Source: Paracoccaceae bacterium
GTDB lineage: Bacteria > Pseudomonadota > Alphaproteobacteria > Rhodobacterales > Rhodobacteraceae
Length of the DNA: 62,534 bases
Direction: 5' to 3'
NCBI GenBank assembly: GCA_902606585.1
Contig: CACLGX010000006.1
Coordinates: 1-62,534, forward strand
The position numbers were made by a program, and so were the translations under genes. Position 1 is the first letter of the stretch. Each line of letters begins with the position of its first letter. Below the pieces are notes generated by a model. That model had not been told where the DNA came from, ran no database searches, and was given only the letters and a program-made list of their open reading frames with translations. Positions 51,653 to 60,046 of the stretch are shown one piece after another.

Positions 51653-52423
51653 TTGAAAAACATGGTCAAACTCAGATATTTTGTAATTTTTTTAACTTGC
51701 TTATTGGGATTTTCAGCTCAAGCGGCAGACAATGGCGTGAACATAAAAATTGTGGAGGATAAGAGATGTATTTTCTCAAATGGACAACCCAATCATAAAA
51801 TTGGGCAATTCCCAAACAAAGGAAATCCTAACCGTTTTAGGCAACAAGAAATAAAAATTTGTATAGATGTAAATCCGACCCTTACTGGTAGAATTGACCG
51901 AAGGGCAAATGGGTCAGGAATTACAATAACTGGTATTATAATTCGCCCTGGGACAGCGGATTGGTATGATGCTTCAAGCCCAAGAGGATTTAGTAGAGAT
52001 CAATCAAGTGGATGGAATTTAGAAGGTATGGGACCGGCTAATACACTAGGATTAGATAGTGAGAATGCTCATTTAGATAATAGGGGTCTCTACCACTACC
52101 ATGGTGTTTCTCCTTCTTTAGTATCTAGCTTAGATGAAACGTTAATTGGTTATGCCGCAGACGGTCATGAAATACACTTTATTGGGGACAAGGCTATTTC
52201 TTCTTGGCAGTTAAAGGCTGGGAAGCGATCAACAAAGCCTTTTGGGAAACATGACGGAACCTATAATGAAGATTATGAATACATTGCTGGAAGTGGTAAT
52301 TTAGATGAATGCAATGGCGCAAAAAGTAATGGCAAATACATATACTTCGCTACCAATAAATATCCCTTTTTCCCAAGATGTTTCTTGGGTAGCGTTAGTA
52401 GGGATTTCAAGGGTCGACCCTAA
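51653..52423 (+). CDS. Secreted YHYH-domain protein 1
   Basis: A 256-residue exported protein. The N-terminal signal peptide (YFVIFLTCLLGFSAQA) is followed by a region with KRCIFSNGQPNHKIGQFPN and then the name-giving motif in NRGLYHYHGVSPSL, with GYAADGHEIHF and the Cys of LDECNG later. The YHYH domain is found in marine bacteria and has no known activity to me; its His, Asp and Glu residues could bind metal. TTG at 51653 and ATG at 51662 are both possible starts. It is followed by a second YHYH gene 72 bases downstream. Confidence 0.85.
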   Translation: MKNMVKLRYFVIFLTCLLGFSAQAADNGVNIKIVEDKRCIFSNGQPNHKIGQFPNKGNPNRFRQQEIKICIDVNPTLTGRIDRRANGSGITITGIIIRPGTADWYDASSPRGFSRDQSSGWNLEGMGPANTLGLDSENAHLDNRGLYHYHGVSPSLVSSLDETLIGYAADGHEIHFIGDKAISSWQLKAGKRSTKPFGKHDGTYNEDYEYIAGSGNLDECNGAKSNGKYIYFATNKYPFFPRCFLGSVSRDFKGRP

Positions 52424-52495
52424 ATAAAGATTAATCTTGTATAGTGGAATTAGGTTGTTAGCCTTGAAGGGCATATACTTATGGAAGGATTATAA

Positions 52496-53575
52496 ATGCG
52501 TTTAATTATCTTTTTATTTACATTACTCTGGGCTAGTTTTCCGAAGGCGCATGAAATCTCGTCCTGTATTTGTGACCATGCATGCTATACAGATGAAATT
52601 GCAAATCTTGAGTGCGGCTCAAAAGTAGCTTCCTTTAAGTCTGTTGGCCTTCCAGATGCATCACATACTATTATGGAAGGAATTATTGCCACAAACCAAC
52701 AATTTCCAAGAGTTCATCAATATGAATTTAAAATTACTAGGGTTCCCCAAAAAGCAAACAAACCAACGTATGCAGACCCAGGGGCAATTGGCGTTGCTGT
52801 AAATGGAGTACCAATTTTTGATCCCGCTACACAAGGACCGATAAATGCTAAAACAGGTAAGAGGCCACATACATTACATGAGGGTGAATTAGACGATTGT
52901 GGAGGTCACGCAGGACGTGGGGATGATTACCATTATCATATTGCACCTATATGCCTAATAGAAGAGCTAGGTGAAAAACACATAGAACAGATGAAGCGCC
53001 CAATTGGTTATGCTATGGATGGCTATCCAATTCATGCACTTGGATGGTTTAATAAAGAAAATGATGTTGAAAATAAATTGGATGAATGTCGAGGAATGAC
53101 GGATGAAAATGGGCGATATTTTTATAATGTGATGAAGAATGATAGCTGGGACGTATTAAATTGTTTAACAGGTCGGCCACAAAAATTCTCAAAAGATAAA
53201 TGGACCCATAGAAAAGATAAGTTTGGAGATAATTACGTTGGAATGCCTCTTAAATTTAAAATAGATACCTACACGCAAACAGACCACAAAGCTGATAAAT
53301 GTTACATAATGACGGGTAATCTAAACAAAGAGCAAATACTATTAACGGATGGCTCAACTCAGCAGATCAAAAATAAGTCAGGTTCGATATTTTATTGTAA
53401 TTCTAAGTGTTATGGTGTTTTTTTTGAAGCAGAAAAAAAAGCGTCTATTCGTGGAAGAGCAATTATATATGACGAGATACTAGATAGCTGTCCTGCATCA
53501 TTAGCGGACTTTAAGCGTTTTGATATTCCACCTTATAGAGGCCCACGTCAGAAGGTGAGTAAGAAGAAAAAGTAA
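52496..53575 (+). CDS. Secreted YHYH-domain protein 2
   Basis: A 359-residue exported protein with signal peptide (about 1-18, ending PKAHE). CICDHACYTDEIANLECG near the mature N-terminus suggests disulphides. The YHYH core reads GRGDDYHYHIAPIC, followed by GYAMDGYPIHAL and KLDECRGMTDENGRYFYNVM, closely parallel to protein 1. A C-terminal extension (about 255-345) has more cysteines (FYCNSKCYG), resembling a small secreted-metal-binding module. A lysine-rich tail ends it (VSKKKK). AGGAT lies upstream of the ATG. The function is unknown; tandem paralogues suggest a shared extracellular substrate. Confidence 0.87.
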   Translation: MRLIIFLFTLLWASFPKAHEISSCICDHACYTDEIANLECGSKVASFKSVGLPDASHTIMEGIIATNQQFPRVHQYEFKITRVPQKANKPTYADPGAIGVAVNGVPIFDPATQGPINAKTGKRPHTLHEGELDDCGGHAGRGDDYHYHIAPICLIEELGEKHIEQMKRPIGYAMDGYPIHALGWFNKENDVENKLDECRGMTDENGRYFYNVMKNDSWDVLNCLTGRPQKFSKDKWTHRKDKFGDNYVGMPLKFKIDTYTQTDHKADKCYIMTGNLNKEQILLTDGSTQQIKNKSGSIFYCNSKCYGVFFEAEKKASIRGRAIIYDEILDSCPASLADFKRFDIPPYRGPRQKVSKKKK

Positions 53576-53921
53576 TCGTCTTTGCTGTTAAACCCATAGA
53601 TAACAAAAATTCAAAGGTATCAAAGCCATCGTCTTAGCTGAAAAATGAGAGCGTTTACGCAATCTGAAGACTAATAATACAAATAGAACCTTCGTTTAAA
53701 TACGGATTACAACCAAAGAAACACATATCATGGGGCTTATCGATGGCTACAGTCGCACTCTGGAGCTGTCTGAGATAGAAAGGCTTCAGGCTTTAGAAAA
53801 TGCATATTAAATAAGCAACAATTTAAAAATTTATCGAACTAGCTAAACGCAAGACCAAAATTAATATCTTTGTTAAAATTTCATGATACTTTCAAAATGT
53901 AACAATTATGGGAGATATTGA
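53576..53921. other. Gene-poor stretch containing a DUF5681 gene fragment
   Basis: No intact gene. It contains the broken DUF5681 3' end at 53727-53806. The rest is AT-rich without clear signals except GGGAG before the gene at 53922. Confidence 0.6.
53727..53806 (+). pseudogene. Degenerate copy of the DUF5681 gene 3' end
   Basis: The segment matches the last ~80 bases of the DUF5681 gene at 51227-51634 closely, including GGGCTTATCGAT and CGCACTCTGGAGCT, with substitutions and one 3-base deletion. The translation reads LIDGYSRTLELSEIERLQALE, as against LIDSYRRTLELTGIEERLQVLE, so it keeps the frame. No 5' part of the gene precedes it. It is a relic of duplication or of insertion into a second copy. 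Confidence 0.8.
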
Positions 53922-54182
53922 ATGCTTTTTAGATTAGACTACGCAATTTCTGTAGAAAACATAAAATCAGCTAATGAACGATTTGCTACCATGGATGAAA
54001 AACGTGATGGATTAACTGTTATTGGCAGATGGCACGAAGCTGGTAATAAAGGCTTCATGGTTTGTGAAGCTGAAGATGTAGTTGCTTTGGGTAAATTTTC
54101 GCACCAATGGTCAGACCTATGCGATATTGATATTGTTCCATTAATGACAGACGAAGAAGTTGGGCAAGTTTTAGCAGGCTAA
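53922..54182 (+). CDS. DUF3303 small protein
   Basis: An 86-residue protein. LTVIGRWHEAGNKGFMVCEAEDVVALGKFSHQWSDLCDIDIVPLMTDEEV is the DUF3303 pattern (a small ferredoxin-like fold). Function unknown. A GGGAG SD precedes the ATG. It starts a group of three small plus-strand genes. Confidence 0.8.
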   Translation: MLFRLDYAISVENIKSANERFATMDEKRDGLTVIGRWHEAGNKGFMVCEAEDVVALGKFSHQWSDLCDIDIVPLMTDEEVGQVLAG

Positions 54183-54268
54183 GTAATCAATTTAGACCGC
54201 TCATTTCACTCTTTAATGCAACTCAGAGTTAGAAATTTAAAATAAATGGAGATTTTAAGGAAAATAAA

Positions 54269-54562
54269 ATGACAAAATATGCAATTCACACAAAGTGGTC
54301 TTGGCCTAACGGCGTTCCAAGTGCAGAGACAATGCAAGCAAGGCACCGAGATCTTAGATCGAAAACTACGGCTGAAGACATTATTTGGTTTAAAATTGAC
54401 GAAAATACTCATCAGTCGGTGATAATTTTTTCTTCTGAAGAAGACGCCCAGGAAGAAAATGCGAAACGACAAGCGATGCGCAAACAGACCATTGAAGAAA
54501 CTGGTCATTCTTTGGTTGAAGAAACCATGGGACCAATTCTGTCTATTATGTCAGAAGCCTAG
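54269..54562 (+). CDS. Hypothetical 97-residue protein
   Basis: I do not recognise this family. The protein has an aromatic N-terminal half (YAIHTKWSWPNGVPSAE, IIWFKID) and a helical, Glu-rich C-terminal half, consistent with a small alpha-beta barrel-like fold such as a dimeric ferredoxin-like protein. AAGGA lies upstream of the ATG. It lies between DUF3303 and NTF2-like genes with gaps of about 80 bases and its own SD, so it is probably expressed. Confidence 0.65.
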   Translation: MTKYAIHTKWSWPNGVPSAETMQARHRDLRSKTTAEDIIWFKIDENTHQSVIIFSSEEDAQEENAKRQAMRKQTIEETGHSLVEETMGPILSIMSEA

Positions 54563-54638
54563 AACTCTTTCTAACTGGAGCTTATAGTTACAGTATTGGG
54601 TAAAATTGATAAAAATACTCTAAAAGGAATTTCAAATC

Positions 54639-54977
54639 ATGGACGCAAAACATATACTATCGTTATGGGAAAAAACTTTGAGCGAAAAAGTGGATTACCT
54701 TTCAGAACATCTTGCAGACGAATTAGTTATTGATTTTTTGGGAAATGACAGTTCTTCGCAAACCAAAGACGAACATATTGCATGGTGTGTTTCAGATGAA
54801 AGCGCCACTATCGGAAACGTCAATGTGATTTTTGAGGGGAATGGAATAGCCGTTGGAACTCATACTGCTGTAAACGCAGAGGGTGAAGGAAGAGATATTA
54901 TGTTCTATGGCAAATTCAAAAATCAAAAATTGATAGAGTGGAAAGTATTGGTATCTGTTCATCAATCCAATGCGTAA
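54639..54977 (+). CDS. NTF2/SnoaL-like small protein
   Basis: A 112-residue protein whose layout (N-terminal helix ILSLWEKTLSEKVDYLSEHLADELVIDFLGN, then sheets with VNVIFEGNGIAVGTHTAVNAEGEGRDIMFYGKFKNQKLIEWKVLVS) matches NTF2-like/SnoaL folds, which bind small ligands or act as polyketide-type isomerases. No clear catalytic residues can be assigned. AAGGA precedes the ATG. Confidence 0.65.
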   Translation: MDAKHILSLWEKTLSEKVDYLSEHLADELVIDFLGNDSSSQTKDEHIAWCVSDESATIGNVNVIFEGNGIAVGTHTAVNAEGEGRDIMFYGKFKNQKLIEWKVLVSVHQSNA

Positions 54978-55280
54978 CTTCAAAGCAAGAATAAGCAAGC
55001 TAGAGAAGAATATTAAACCCAGAAAAAAGCTGTATAAGATTAATTGAGCTGATAGTACATTTGTTGGCGAATATTGGGCTTAGAAACAGACCAAAAAATA
55101 TCTTCAATCAAGTATCTAAATTGAAAAAATTAAAATTAGGCGACAAGAAGATAATATTTTGAAGGTGGCTATGAAGGCAATTAAGTTATAGGCTTAAAAT
55201 ACGTGAACTACGCCAGAAATTATTTTGCAAAAATCACTTTCTTGGAAAAACTTTCAAGCGTCCAATCTTAGAAAGATAGA
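54978..55280. other. Gene-free stretch with a short coding-like remnant
   Basis: No intact gene. At 55051-55083 is the first copy of a 33-base string reading DSTFVGEYWA and stop, which recurs at 59060-59092. The rest is AT-rich with no recognisable signals except the weak start region for the gene at 55281. Confidence 0.5.
55051..55083 (+). repeat. 33-bp remnant repeat, copy 1 (DSTFVGEYWA-stop)
   Basis: Encodes DSTFVGEYWA plus a stop codon, with another stop two codons upstream, so it is only a fragment. The motif resembles the end of MORN-type repeats (DGTxYVGEW). See copy 2 at 59060-59092. Confidence 0.6.
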
Positions 55281-56189
55281 ATGTCCTGGCAGCGCTACTT
55301 ACATTTAAGAGGATTACCATCCCAAAATAAAGCTATGGCTTATATCCTCATATCTATTTTTTTCTTTAGTTTCATGGGCATATTTATTAGAAAATCCTCT
55401 GAAAATATCCATATATTTGAAGTTATTTTTTTTAGAAACCTTTTAGCCTGTATTATATTAGTTCCTTTGATGTATAGTTCTGGCTTGGCTTCTTTTAAAA
55501 TGCACAGGCCAGGTCTGTTTGTTTGGCGCGCTATATTTGTAAGTATTGGAATGTTTGCTGGTTTTTCTGCTTTAACTTTAATTCCTCTGGCTCAGGCAAC
55601 CGCTATAAGTTTCACCACACCTATATTTGTAACAATTTTAGCAATTTTTATTTTTGGAGAGGTTATAAAGTTAAGGAGAATTGCAGCTATTTTGGTTGGA
55701 TTTATTGGAATGCTTATTATTGTTCAACCTGGTGGAGATGTAATTTCCCTTGGAATTATCTTGGCATTTATTGGCGCTTTTTTCCATTCCATTAATTTGT
55801 TAATTGTAAAGAAATTAACTGCATTCGAAACAGCTAATTCCATTGTTGTTTGGATGGTTATTATGCTTGTACCTATTTCATTCGTACCAGCAATTTTTGT
55901 TTGGGAATGGCCCAGTGCAATAACTTGGCTCTATTTATGGTGTTTAGCGATTTGCGGAACAATTGGGCATAGTTTTTTCACGCGTGCTTACTCTCTTGCT
56001 GAAATAACTAGTTTGCAGCCATTTCAGTTTATTAAATTACCAATGATAGCATTTCTTGCTTGGATAATTTTTTCTGAAGTGCCAGCATACTGGACTTGGC
56101 TAGGAGGAGCGATAATCTTTTCTTCAACTGTTTATATAACAAGGCGTGAAGCAAAAATTAAAAAATCAGCGATTATCATTACCGATTGA
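55281..56189 (+). CDS. EamA/DMT-family transporter
   Basis: A 302-residue membrane protein with about ten hydrophobic segments in two EamA halves. The first half contains SFMGIFIRKSSENIHIFEVIFFRNLLACI and TAISFTTPIFVTILAIFIFGEVIKLRR; the second contains HSFFTRAYSLAEITSLQPFQFIKLPMIAFLAWIIFSEVPAYWTWLGGAIIF. Members export or import amino acids, nucleotides, sugars or other metabolites; the substrate is unknown. No strong SD is seen before the ATG at 55281. Confidence 0.9.
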   Translation: MSWQRYLHLRGLPSQNKAMAYILISIFFFSFMGIFIRKSSENIHIFEVIFFRNLLACIILVPLMYSSGLASFKMHRPGLFVWRAIFVSIGMFAGFSALTLIPLAQATAISFTTPIFVTILAIFIFGEVIKLRRIAAILVGFIGMLIIVQPGGDVISLGIILAFIGAFFHSINLLIVKKLTAFETANSIVVWMVIMLVPISFVPAIFVWEWPSAITWLYLWCLAICGTIGHSFFTRAYSLAEITSLQPFQFIKLPMIAFLAWIIFSEVPAYWTWLGGAIIFSSTVYITRREAKIKKSAIIITD

Positions 56190-56509
56190 GTATTAACCGC
56201 AATATAAATCTTGCGTAATCGAACCAACTAAATTTTAAAAATAATTTTAGCGGTTTCTACGCTTGTACCTATTGGGGGATAAAATGGGGGTTGCAACCTA
56301 ACCTATTTTCAAAACTAAGTCAGGTGTCACAGCCTTTCCCCCCAGATATTAATCTACAATATCGTTTTGATACGTCCAGAATTTTAATAAATTTTTAACA
56401 AACCTTAACCGAGAAAGATGTGAGAGCAGTATCTTAGCAACCTAACCGCTGCTAGTTTTTGATCCCCACCTATCTCGGCTCCTCATCTATATTGGTGTGA
56501 CGAATGGGG
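56190..56509. other. Gene-free stretch with short G-rich and repeated words
   Basis: No gene. GCAACCTAACC occurs twice (near 56296 and 56440), and GCTTGTACCTATTGGG (56261-56276) recurs with one mismatch at 59087-59102. G-rich words lie near 56272-56293. This looks like remodelled accessory DNA; no integrase or tRNA is present here. Confidence 0.5.
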
Positions 56510-56833
56510 TTAATCCTTTGGTGGCGACAGTGTTGCACCAGTTTTTCCACGCCATTGCAGCGACTGCTTATTCAAAACGATCAAATCAGCATCGCCTGAA
56601 ATTATATCGTTGCACAATTTGACTGCGTTCGCTGCTTGATCGTAGCTCAGATTTTTATATGCGGGTCGAAGCAGATAATCGTACCAGACGCCACCGCAAA
56701 CAGCGTCGAGTACAATGCGCTGAAAGCAGTGATCATTACTCACTGGCCAATGCTTGTGTGATGTTCGTGCAAGATGTGGCATGATCTCTTTTGTAAGAAC
56801 GGTATATCGAGAAACCAGATCGACTGTGCGCAT
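56510..56833 (-). CDS. Conserved hypothetical 107-residue protein
   Basis: A small protein with VSRYTVLTKEIMPHLARTSHKHWPVSNDHCFQRIVLDAVCGGVWYDYL. It resembles a short protein widespread in Rhodobacterales that is often labelled as GCN5-related, although I see no acetyl-CoA site. Its GC content is visibly higher (near 48%) than that of neighbouring genes, hinting at a different origin or strong codon constraint. It is transcribed alone on the minus strand with gene-poor DNA on both sides. Confidence 0.72.
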   Translation of the reverse strand: MRTVDLVSRYTVLTKEIMPHLARTSHKHWPVSNDHCFQRIVLDAVCGGVWYDYLLRPAYKNLSYDQAANAVKLCNDIISGDADLIVLNKQSLQWRGKTGATLSPPKD

Positions 56834-57075
56834 TTTGTGCCTCTAAGTGTAAGCTTGAGTTTAGCAAGATTAGTAACTCAAATAAATAACTAATGGATAG
56901 GTGTGGAGAAAAGATAGCAGCAGATATTCACAAAAGGCTTGCGGCTCTGTTTGAGTAGCTGCGATCTTTTACCGTGACTTTGTGACCTTTCGCAGTGTTA
57001 TGAAACTGGATGCAGTGCCCTATTAAGGTCCCACACATTTAAATTCTGCATTATTTTTGAACAAATAAGCTCAAA

Positions 57076-58911
57076 TTATTCGGCTGCATCTTTGAAATTA
57101 ATGAAACCTCCAGATTGCCTTTTCCAGAAATTTGAATAAATGCCATTCTGTTTCAATAAATTAGGATGTGATCCCTGTTCTACAATTTTTCCACGGTCCA
57201 ATACAATTATCCTATCCATGTTTGAAAGGGTCGATAATCGATGGGCAATAGCGAGCACAGTTTTACCATCCATCACTTGCTCAAAAGCTTTTTGTATTGT
57301 CGCTTCTACTTCGCTATCTAATGCGCTTGTTGCCTCATCAAGTACTAAAACTGGAGCATTTTTTATGATCGCCCGCGCAAGAGCAATACGTTGGCGTTGG
57401 CCGCCTGAAAGTTTAACCCCACGTTCTCCTAAAAAAGCCTCGTATCCTGTCCGGCCATTGTTGTCTTTGAGGTCTTTAATGAACTCGTGAGCACCTGCCT
57501 TTATGGACGCTGAACTGACTTCTTCAAATGATGCATCAGGTTTTCCATAAAGTATGTTTTCTTTTGCGGACCTGTTAAACATTGAAGTTTCCTGCGACAC
57601 CATGCCGATCTGACTCCGAAGGCTGTCTTGGGTTACATGCAAAATGTTTTGCCCATCGATGAAAATTCCACCAGATTCTGGATCGTGCAACCTCAATAGT
57701 AAATTAACTAGTGTAGATTTCCCCGCCCCAGACGCTCCAACAAGGCCGATCTTTTCTCCAGGCTCTAAAGTAAGCGAGATGTCATTTACACCGGCGATCT
57801 TTTGCCCGTAGGAGAATGAGACATTTTTAAATTGAATTTTACCATGTGGTATGATCAGAGTGCCTGCATTTTTTCTATCAAGCATAGTTTGAGGAACTGC
57901 CAAAGTATGCATGGCGTCTTCAACGTCACCAAGCTTAGTGTAAATGGTCATTAGCGAAAAACCAACCCAGCCTGCCATCATTGTTAGCCGCATTGATACT
58001 GAACCAGCAGCAACAATTTCACCAGGAGATATTTTTCCTTGAAACCAAAGAGCGATGGCAAAGGCAAAAACGGCGGCAAAAACTATGCTGGCATATATCA
58101 TCATAAAAGTTCGAAACCAAACGAGTTCACTACCGTAGATAGTGAGTTTTTTACGAAGCTTTCCAAAAGCTTCTAAGGCAGCTGAGTCCTCGTGTTTTGC
58201 GTTCGCAAATATTTTGACCACATTGATATTGCTTATAGTGTCTACAATTTGACCCGTTGCAACGGCTTGCGCGTTTGCTGTTATAGCTGCTTTTGCTTTA
58301 ATGCGCGGCATGAAAAAACGCATTACAAATAAAAAGCCAACAAACCACAAAAGTACAACTGATCCGATCCGCCAGTCTATTATGCTTATTATAACTACGG
58401 CAGCTATCACTGAAGTAAGAGCGAATAAAACCGTATGGATACTTTCAACCACTACATCTGTCAACGCATTAGCTGCTTGAACCTCTTTTTGTGCCACACG
58501 CCCAGCAAAATCATTTTCAAAAAAGGTTTTTGAATGACCTAACGTCCATCGATGAATACGGGTGGCTATTAGGGTTCTAATACCTGGCGTGAGTACTACA
58601 GACTGGATGTAAGCTGAAACTGCAAAAAATAACGGCCTTGCTCCTAGCAAAAAGACAACGGCAATAATTAAGACAAACAGTTTTTCTGACAATAAAACGC
58701 TAGGGTTTGTATCGAGTAATAAATCCAAGATATACCCCATCAACGCTGCTGTAAGTGTTTCTGCAATCCCAGACAATATACTTGCCACTGCAGCCAAGCC
58801 TATTACAAAATGGCTGCCGCTCAAGCACCAGTAACAAAACTTTAGAAGGCTTTCAGGTGGCGTCCCCGATGACTCTTTTTGATGATCTATGGAAAGATAC
58901 GGCAGTCTCAA
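57076..58911 (-). CDS. ABC exporter, fused membrane and ATPase domains
   Basis: A 611-residue half-transporter. The N-terminal half has six membrane segments (about 30-330). The ATPase half has Walker A LVGASGAGKSTLVNLLLRL, Q loop MVSQETSMFNRSAKENILYG, signature LSGGQRQRIALARAI, Walker B VLVLDEATSALDSE and the His switch LAIAHRLSTL. It works as a homodimer, exporting lipids, drugs or peptides. The family is like MsbA/multidrug exporters; the substrate cannot be predicted. Its own promoter should lie in the AT-rich DNA upstream, after 58911. Confidence 0.95.
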   Translation of the reverse strand: MRLPYLSIDHQKESSGTPPESLLKFCYWCLSGSHFVIGLAAVASILSGIAETLTAALMGYILDLLLDTNPSVLLSEKLFVLIIAVVFLLGARPLFFAVSAYIQSVVLTPGIRTLIATRIHRWTLGHSKTFFENDFAGRVAQKEVQAANALTDVVVESIHTVLFALTSVIAAVVIISIIDWRIGSVVLLWFVGFLFVMRFFMPRIKAKAAITANAQAVATGQIVDTISNINVVKIFANAKHEDSAALEAFGKLRKKLTIYGSELVWFRTFMMIYASIVFAAVFAFAIALWFQGKISPGEIVAAGSVSMRLTMMAGWVGFSLMTIYTKLGDVEDAMHTLAVPQTMLDRKNAGTLIIPHGKIQFKNVSFSYGQKIAGVNDISLTLEPGEKIGLVGASGAGKSTLVNLLLRLHDPESGGIFIDGQNILHVTQDSLRSQIGMVSQETSMFNRSAKENILYGKPDASFEEVSSASIKAGAHEFIKDLKDNNGRTGYEAFLGERGVKLSGGQRQRIALARAIIKNAPVLVLDEATSALDSEVEATIQKAFEQVMDGKTVLAIAHRLSTLSNMDRIIVLDRGKIVEQGSHPNLLKQNGIYSNFWKRQSGGFINFKDAAE

Positions 58912-59059
58912 TTTTACTACTCTATTTGAACTGAATTATTCGTTAACTTTGCATACAACATAAGCTATGATAGTTAGCTAGGCTTAGATTTAAAAATTTC
59001 TAATTGATTTAATTATTAATTATCAAATCAAAGGTTATGTACATAAATTTTACTGGGCA

Positions 59060-59092
59060 GATGGCACATTTGTAGGCGAATATTGGGCTTGA
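59060..59092 (+). repeat. 33-bp remnant repeat, copy 2 (DGTFVGEYWA-stop)
   Basis: Encodes DGTFVGEYWA-stop in the frame KFYWADGTFVGEYWA. The central 25 bases differ from copy 1 at one position. The reading frame upstream is closed, so this is a relic of a repeat-containing gene. Confidence 0.6.
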
Positions 59093-59191
59093 ACCTATTG
59101 GGTTTCGTTTATTCTTTTGATTAATATATAGTCAAATTCGCATTTAAATTCAGCAGCTTGTATATTTTAACAAATAATTAATTATTTACAG

Positions 59192-59359
59192 CAAAGTTTA
59201 CGTTGGGGAATAGTTGCCATAATTTCTGCATCGCAAAATACTCTTTTATAACCCTTCCCTGGGTTGGTTGTACAGGATACACTTCTTCCCAGTCGTGACC
59301 ATGTACAAATTACTGGACCTGCTTCATTGCTTTCTTGAGGCAGGTCTTTTTAGGTAATC
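59192..59359 (-). pseudogene. Coding-like remnant on the minus strand (55 codons)
   Basis: A 55-codon open frame between two stops without an ATG, reading through CTWSRLGRSVSCTTNPGKGYK, VFCDAEIMATIPQRKLCCK and a stop. The six cysteines and balanced composition look coding. The upstream frame carries stops near 59360, so it appears to be the C-terminal relic of a cysteine-rich protein. I do not recognise the family. It might instead be a short GTG/TTG-started gene. Confidence 0.35.
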
Positions 59360-59468
59360 TAGATTATTTAACAGTCAGTGAACCCAGGCGGGCCTTTAAT
59401 TGCAAATGGATGCTTCCCACCCATTTAAAATAAGTTCCGCATCTTCCACATGTTCAATCGGTGGAGGG

Positions 59469-59483
59469 TGTGGAAGGTGTGGA
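59469..59483 (+). repeat. 15-bp inverted repeat, left copy
   Basis: TGTGGAAGGTGTGGA lies in a stretch of tandem 9-base words of the GTGTGGAAG type (59461-59490). Its exact reverse complement is at 62272-62286, in a similar 9-base tandem stretch. The pair flanks the DUF779 and aldehyde dehydrogenase genes. Confidence 0.65.
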
Positions 59484-59561
59484 GGGTTTAAAAGTAAGTG
59501 CTGCCAGTAGTCTACATGGCTTATCGGAACATATCTGATTAGTAATTGCAGCAACACACGA

Positions 59562-59975
59562 TTAGCTTGTGGTTTTTAAACCTTCGATGCCCGAGACTTC
59601 GCTTGCACTTAAAGGCGGATTACTTTTTATTTCTTTGTACTCATCATCAGAAAAAACTTTAGAGCGTGTTAAAAATCTCTTTCCGGTCGGGCCTTCTAAT
59701 GAGAACATGCCTCCTCGCCCTGGAACAACATCAATAATTAATTTGGTGTGCTCCCAATAAGCATATTGATCATGAGCTATGAAGAAAGGCTGCCCTTTTA
59801 TTTCTCCTAAATAAATATCCCTAGAACCAACTTTAAATTCATCTCGAGGGAAACACATAGGCGCTGATCCGTCACAACAACCACCGGACTGATGAAATAC
59901 CAAATCGCCATGTATATCAGTCAATTCGTCTACTAATTTTTCTGTTTCTTGAGTAAAAGATAATCTTTCTATCAC
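59562..59975 (-). CDS. DUF779 protein, aldehyde dehydrogenase partner
   Basis: A DUF779 protein of about 137 residues. The N-terminal part contains HGDLVFHQSGGCCDGSAPMCFPRDEF with clustered cysteines that could bind metal, and the middle reads FFIAHDQYAYWEHTKLIIDVVPGRGGMFSLE, strongly conserved in the family. Starts at 60008 are possible, but the GTG at 59975 has a clear GGAGA SD. DUF779 genes commonly follow aldehyde dehydrogenase genes of the AldB/ExaC type, as here (72 bases after the dehydrogenase stop). An accessory role in the enzyme's use or regulation is inferred. Confidence 0.88.
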   Translation of the reverse strand: MIERLSFTQETEKLVDELTDIHGDLVFHQSGGCCDGSAPMCFPRDEFKVGSRDIYLGEIKGQPFFIAHDQYAYWEHTKLIIDVVPGRGGMFSLEGPTGKRFLTRSKVFSDDEYKEIKSNPPLSASEVSGIEGLKTTS

Positions 59976-60046
59976 ATTTATCTCCAGGAAAAGTATATCC
60001 CCTACCATTTCTAATAGGGGATATAAATTATTTGTAAAAATAATCT

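Larger units (their letters stand above)
58912..59561. other. Long gene-poor region with gene remnants and 9-bp repeats
   Basis: No intact gene in 650 bases. It holds the second 33-bp remnant (59060-59092), a minus-strand coding-like fragment (59192-59359), another minus-strand fragment reading VEDAELILNGWEASICN-stop near 59400-59455, and tandem 9-base words (GTGTGGAAG) at 59461-59490. This is decayed accessory DNA. Confidence 0.55.

Noticed and set aside
56190-56509. Possible tRNA-linked integration site
   Set aside because: I found no tRNA-like cloverleaf and no integrase in the surrounding sequence.
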